NCBI RefSeq assembly: GCF_030052815.1
Contig: NC_079510.1
Span: forward strand, 37,172,358 to 37,236,357
Length of the DNA stretch: 64,000 nt
Reading direction: 5' to 3'
Origin: Hevea brasiliensis
Lineage: Eukaryota > Streptophyta > Magnoliopsida > Malpighiales > Euphorbiaceae
A program made the translations under genes and the position numbers. Shown one piece after another: positions 59,201-64,000 of this stretch. The notes beneath the pieces are model-generated. The model was given only the letters and a program-made list of their open reading frames with translations. It was not told where the DNA came from and did no database searches. Numbering within the stretch: position 1 is the first letter of the stretch; each line of letters opens with the position of its first letter.

Positions 59201-60347
59201 TTACAATCACAAAGTAGACGCTTATAGCTTTGCCATTGTCTTGTGGGAACTCATTCACAATAAATTGCCATTTGAAGGCATGTCAAATTTACAGGCAGCA
59301 TATGCAGCAGCTTTTAAGGTGAGCCATGTTGTTTTCACCATATGTTGAAGTTGAAATTATTTCCTGAGAGTTTGCTATGCTCATGGGATTAATCAAACAT
59401 ATAATTATGTCGACTCTGGTAGTGCCTTTGTAAGATTACATAGAAATCACCTGTTACAAGGGCTGGAAATTGACATTTCAAATTTATAATCATGCATTAT
59501 GGAATTTGGATTCTCTTGAGCCATGAGGGTAGTAAGTTCTATCGAAGACTGATTTCTACAGAGAAGTTCTCTTGTGGAATGGATTACTTACTAGACAAAT
59601 GCAGTAGAATTTGGAGGTTGCCGACTTCGTGGAGGTGTTTATGCTCCTGTGAAATTAAACTAATAGGGGGAAGTTACACTGTGGAGAACTTTCATAAAAG
59701 AGGTTGGACATGTTGAACACCACCTAGACAAAACAGCCTCAAGCCATTGGTTAGTGGGTCTTCCTAGGTTTGTGGCCCACATTTGGTCACTACTTGTCAA
59801 TATGGATTCCTTCTGAGACATGTATAACAAACAATGATAGATTTGGAATATGGAATTTTTGGAAAAATCTCCCATCTAACATTCATTAGGATTAAGGATT
59901 AGTAGGAGTTCCATTTATGTTTGATATGAAATAAGAGGAATGATCACATTTTAGTCTTTTCAAATTTCAAAAATCAATCATGTAGCATAATTGTGTTTTG
60001 GACATCATGATTCAAGTTTTGACATGTTTCAGAATGCAAGACCTAGTGCGGAGAACCTCCCAGAGGATTTAGCAATGATTGTGACCTCATGTTGGCAAGA
60101 GGATCCAAATGCTCGACCCAATTTCAGTCAGATTATACAGATGCTCCTGCACTATTTTTCTACCATTTCACCGCCAGTACCTGTAAACCCTGCTCAGATA
60201 TTTACTTCTGAGAATGCGGTACTGCCACCAGAGTCTCCTGGCACAAGTTCTTTAATGGCTGTTAGAGATGACTCAGGGGAAACCACAAAGGCCCAGATGG
60301 AAGACAAACCAAGAGGTTTCTTTTTCTGCTTTAACCAGTGTTACTGA
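56261..60347 (+). CDS. Raf-like Ser/Thr protein kinase, ATN1-like, six coding exons
   Basis: Coding exons: 56261-56388, 56722-56854, 57033-57228, 58928-59052, 59160-59318, 60033-60347. All have GT-AG introns and join in phase to 351 residues plus TGA. The kinase domain runs from about residue 26 to 300. The glycine loop is [11 protein letters not shown] (32-42), the ATP lysine Lys52 in VAIK, the helix-C Glu about 73, the catalytic loop HRDLKPEN (147-154, Asp149), DFG 168-170, and MAPE ends at 194. All key residues are present. The short C-terminus ends [10 protein letters not shown], with two Cys that could be lipidated. The sequence closely fits the group C Raf-like MAPKKKs of plants (Arabidopsis ATN1 family), cytosolic or membrane-linked kinases of poorly known substrate. 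Intron 3 is the largest (1.7 kb). No lesion is seen, so the gene is probably functional. Confidence 0.93.
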
Positions 60348-61387
60348 TCCCTCTAAAGGCACAAATTCGTCTATGGAGGTACTTTAGGCAAGCTTAATAA
60401 ACAATAGTCTGAAATATTAGGAAATACATCTTGATAAGAAAATGTCAATCTAGTTAGTTCAGTTGCAATAGGAAGCTACCTAGTATCTGATGTCTCCATT
60501 AACTTTCCATACTCCATTGCATGAAAATCAGTTTGTTCTGACCAAATTCACCTGGAGTTGGGATTTTGCTGTGACGTATATCATCATTATTGTAAAATAA
60601 GGTCCATCCAAAGGCCTTTACTCCTGTTGATAATCATGAATCTAAATGAGTTTTGTTAGAATCACCATCACTATTCATTTCTGGGAAATGTTTGCATTCA
60701 CATATGTGTTTCTACAGAACTTTTGGTGGTAGGTATCTCAAAGTCTTGAGTTCGAGTTAATCGAGTTCCCCCCTAACTTTTGAGGGGGAAAAATGCATCG
60801 TATTCTTTTATAAAAATGGTTTATGATTCAAGAAGCAAAGTTTATTTAATTTATGATTTGAGAATGTTTATGTAAAAATGTTCAAGCTGATTTATTGAGT
60901 GAATTTCATCAACTCACATTAAATTAACTATTAAATACCATTTATAACTGTTTAAGATGTCCATAATGAAGGGTTCAATGGTTAAGGATTTATCTCTTAA
61001 TGTATCATTTGGAGTTTGATTTCAATTTATTGTTGTTAAAATTTCTTGTGGGTGGACAATTTGTCAGTTCTACTGTAATCTCCAATGATATGTAGACTCT
61101 CTTTACTTCTATTTTTTTTTATTAAATAAAAATAAATCAATTAAAGTATTTTCTCTCGTTATAAAATAATTTTTTTAAAAATGTGTGCTGTATTTTATTT
61201 TAGTTTTTACCCCTAAAAACATAAATATATTTAAAAAAAATTTAATATGATTATCATGTTAATATTTTGTAGGCTTTAATGAGAATTTTGATTTCATTAT
61301 TTTTTTGAGAAAATAATTTATTATATTCCCTCTGAGAATTTAATAAGATCTATAGATTTAGAAACTTATGACCAAAATCCTCCGTTC
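60348..61387. other. Kinase 3' end and intergenic DNA
   Basis: The first few hundred bases are probably the 3' untranslated region of the kinase. No further gene is seen. AT-rich from about 61090. Confidence 0.5.
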
Positions 61388-61393
61388 AAAAAA
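61388..61393 (-). terminator. Pol III terminator of the tRNA gene
   Basis: On the minus strand, six T begin 13 bases after the end of the tRNA, the expected stop signal for RNA polymerase III. Confidence 0.8.
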
Positions 61394-61406
61394 GCTAATG
61401 AACATA

Positions 61407-61478
61407 CGCCGTTGCCGGGGATCGAACCCGGGTCACCCGCGTGACAGGCGGGAATACTCACCACTATACTACAACGAC
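61407..61478 (-). tRNA. tRNA-Asp (anticodon GTC)
   Basis: A 72-nt gene without intron. The acceptor stem pairs GTCGTTG with CAACGGC (one G-U pair), followed by discriminator G. The D arm contains TAGTATAGTGGTGAGTA, which includes the A box. The anticodon stem is CCCGC/GCGGG with loop CTGTCAC, and the anticodon complement lies at 61443-61445. The T arm has GGTTCGATCC (B box). All four stems are intact. The CCA end is added after transcription. The 3' end of this tRNA is the primer for the Athila-type element in this window. Confidence 0.97.
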
Positions 61479-62804
61479 TTCGGGTGAGCTGTGGCCCTTT
61501 AGAAGATTTATCTAACTAAACTCAGAAAAATTTTAAAAAAAATTGCATTATAAATGAAAATCCCTAAAATCTCCTTGGAAGTCAAAATTGTATAATTAAA
61601 TATTGGAATTTTCGAAAAGCAAAAATATATATATATATATATATATATAAAATCAAAATTCATATAATTTTTTTTTAAGTTCACGAAATTAATTTCATTA
61701 AATTGTAATTGAATTTTATATTTTTATTTTAAAAAATCATAACCTTTTATTAAAAAAAATCATTTGATTAATAAAACCAAAATATTTCTTCAAATTTCAT
61801 ATATTGAACTAAATTATCTAATTAAATTATATATATTTATAATTCTTAACAAATAAAAAAACTTAACTAATTAATAAAATAATATTATAAAAATCAAACT
61901 TAAGCATATTATAATCTATCAACTAATAAAGCGGAATCAAATTTTAATTAAAATTTTCAATAACATTGAAATCATGTCAATCTATTTTATATAGTTAGAT
62001 TCTATTTGTTTCACGAAAAATAATTTATGTATGAAAAATGTTTTATTAAAAAAAATTTTCTCTGAAAATATTTTTTGTTATTTAGTCCAAATACTAAATT
62101 AATAATATATATGATAAAATTATTAAAATTTAGAGAATAAAAAATAATTTTATCTTTAAAAAAAATCTTTTTCCTTAAAAATGACTTTTAAAAATAATTT
62201 AATTTTTCTTTAATAAAAAAATATTTTTTGTTGATTAATTTTTTTAAATGCCTAAAATGTTAAAAAATATAAAATATTTTTTAAACAAATATTTTATGTG
62301 AAACAAATAGAGTTTTATTATTAAAAATTAATGCAATAAATATAACATCATGAAAATTAGAAAAAAATACATAAAAAAAATCCATTTAGTTTAATTGTGG
62401 TTTGAAGGCTAAGAAAATACTTTTTTGATAAAGAACTATTTTAAATATAATGAAAAATTATTTAAACCAAGATACATTATATTTTTATTTTAATTAATTT
62501 TTAATATCCTCTAATTAATAAATTTAAAAGGTTATTTTTTAATAATAATTTAATTAAAATAAAATTTAAAAAATAGTGTTGGACAAATAGAATTATTTAT
62601 TAATTAACTTAATTAAAATTTATAAAAATAAAAATAAACAATAGATATAAATTAATAAATAATATTATTAATCCATTGATTAAATAATAATTTTATTAAT
62701 AAATAATTATTAATTAGTTTTACTATAAAAAATTAAAAATGTTAAAAAATAGAAAAAAAATAAAATGATTATTTTCTTTTTGTTAAAGATGGATAAAATA
62801 GTAA

Positions 62805-62847
<43 letters not shown>

Positions 62848-62950
62848 ATAATAGATTAAAGTATTTTTTTTTATAAAATTAAAAGCAAATAATTTTATTT
62901 TAATAAATTAAAATTAATTAATTAATTAAAATGATACAATTATTTAAAAA
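61479..62950. other. Very AT-rich intergenic DNA
   Basis: No gene is seen. TA run at 61625-61649 and TTA run at 62807-62850. Several short, similar AT blocks recur (for example ATAAATAATTATTAATTA-like words). Confidence 0.55.
62807..62850. repeat. (TTA)n microsatellite
   Basis: About 14 units of a trinucleotide TTA/ATT run. Confidence 0.93.
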
Positions 62951-63394
62951 TTGAGGTGCAGTTCGTGCAATTAACCCTTCCCAATTTCTAAATTGATTTG
63001 CAAACATCTCACCGCGTAAGGAAAAGGAAACACCACTTTCAAATCCCAGGAGGAGTTTCCATCTATAGCTTGCGACCCAAGTCAATTTTCCCTTTATTTA
63101 CAATTATGACACTCCAACAGCGTCCAGACCGCTTATGAGCCATCAACAATTTTCGACAGGGCTCAGGTTCGTGTCCTAACCTACAGCCTCGGGTTGACTT
63201 TCAGTCTACCTTGGACCCACAGCATTCCTACGTGGCTGACCTTGTTAACGAAGATGCTTGACCCCGAACGTAGAGGTTGGATCCGAACCTCCACAGCTTC
63301 CACGAAGCTAAAATTTCCCGCTCTGCAGAGACAGGACAAGACAACGTTCTCTCCCCTAAGTTCACTTAGCATAGTGGAGAAAGGGAAGAGAGTT

Positions 63395-63401
63395 TTATAA
63401 A
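63395..63401 (+). promoter_or_regulatory. Putative TATA box of the right-edge gene
   Basis: TATAAAG lies 34-40 bases before the ATG at 63435. A GC-richer region upstream (63010-63390) contains an ACGTGGC word (63230) and a TTGAC word (63194) that resemble known plant promoter boxes, but such short words occur by chance. The short distance leaves only a very short leader unless transcription starts elsewhere. Confidence 0.4.
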
Positions 63402-63434
63402 GCTTAAGACACACACTTCTTTCTCTGTTTAGAC

Positions 63435-63442
63435 ATGGCAAG
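63435..63442 (+). CDS. First coding exon of a gene running off the right edge
   Basis: ATGGCAAG is followed at once by a consensus donor GTAAGC. The protein would start Met-Ala-Arg (or Ser). A TATA box, a C/T-rich leader and a long AT-to-GC composition change all point to a real start. Plant ribosomal protein genes often have such tiny first exons, and proteins such as L35 or S4 begin MAR. The rest lies outside, so identity is open. Confidence 0.45.
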
Positions 63443-64000
63443 GTAAGCTTATGACGAATTGGAAACAAATTTGTGATTTTTAATCCTAATAATTATCTCT
63501 TTTTTGAAGAAAATTCATCGTTGCGTTGATTCCCTTTAATCATTCAGACACTGGGTGCTGAGAAATTGAAATTTACAGGACCTCTGGAACTTTTCTTTCA
63601 TCTTGGTTAATGGGTTCATTTGGTTTTTGCTTTTTCTTACCCTGGTTTTGATGGGTCTGATTGAATAATTTTTTTTATCCCCTTTCGACTTTTTTTCTCT
63701 CCCCAAATTGGTTCGTTGTAAATGGTAATGGTATCTGATGTTCATGGGTGGTATGGCTCCTTCTAATTCAGTGTTTTCAAGTATTGTTGGCTGTGTAACA
63801 TAGCAGCTTAGTTTTGGTTAATGGGGTTCTTCTGGTATTGCTTTTGGATGCCCACTTTTGATGAACTTTCAAATTTTCCCCAAATTGGTTCCCTTTTAAT
63901 GGAAATGGTATATGATGATCAAGGGTGCTCTGGTTTCTATACGTTCACTCTTTTCAAGTAGTATTGGCTCAGTACTATCTATCGTAATAGCTTCTGTGTG
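63443..64000 (+). other. Probable first intron of the right-edge gene
   Basis: T-rich sequence without a supported coding exon. Two near copies of a segment occur: 63631-63790 and 63815-63975 share ATGG-TTC...TTTGCTTTT and CCCCAAATTGGTTC, suggesting a duplication of about 180 bp. Confidence 0.4.

Overview
The window is nuclear DNA of a flowering plant, almost certainly a eudicot. Evidence: intron-containing plant genes, a plant cytochrome P450, a nuclear tRNA-Asp gene, very AT-rich intergenic DNA with long TA and TTA runs, and dense nested LTR retrotransposons. The style of the 2.7-3.1 kb LTRs reminds me of Euphorbiaceae (rubber tree, cassava), but that is recollection and not shown here.

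Only four host loci can be supported. They are an intact, intronless CYP96-type P450 (17622-19214, minus), a six-exon Raf-like protein kinase close to Arabidopsis ATN1 (56261-60347, plus), a tRNA-Asp(GTC) gene (61407-61478, minus), and the promoter and tiny first coding exon of a gene that runs off the right edge (ATG at 63435). The rest is mobile elements, their debris, and repeats.

Layout. 1-11596: an Athila-type Ty3/gypsy element on the minus strand with 5' LTR, tRNA-Asp primer site, decayed gag-pol, a 73-bp tandem array and an extra ORF after pol; its 3' LTR lies beyond the left edge. It sits inside the gag of an older copia element (11597-11916). 12508-about 14820: a plus-strand LTR related to the LTRs of the next element. 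17622-19214: the P450. 21585-34055: a full-length Tekay/Del-like chromovirus on the minus strand with perfect TTATT target duplications. It has lost its reverse transcriptase, contains a 3.1 kb solo LTR, and is itself inserted in a small terminal-inverted-repeat element. 36314-36905: a LINE 3' fragment. 37590-39200: a long fold-back element. 40120-41970 and 53000-54775: a direct repeat pair that brackets a Mutator-like element (42390-47279) and a copia element (47310-52541, GATTT target duplications). 55585-64000: kinase, tRNA gene and the start of the next gene.

The most unusual item is the Mutator-like element. It keeps only the C-terminal SWIM part of a FAR1-like transposase, followed by a three-exon gene whose last exon looks like a B3 DNA-binding domain. 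All element genes seen here carry stops or frameshifts. The host genes have no visible functional link with one another.
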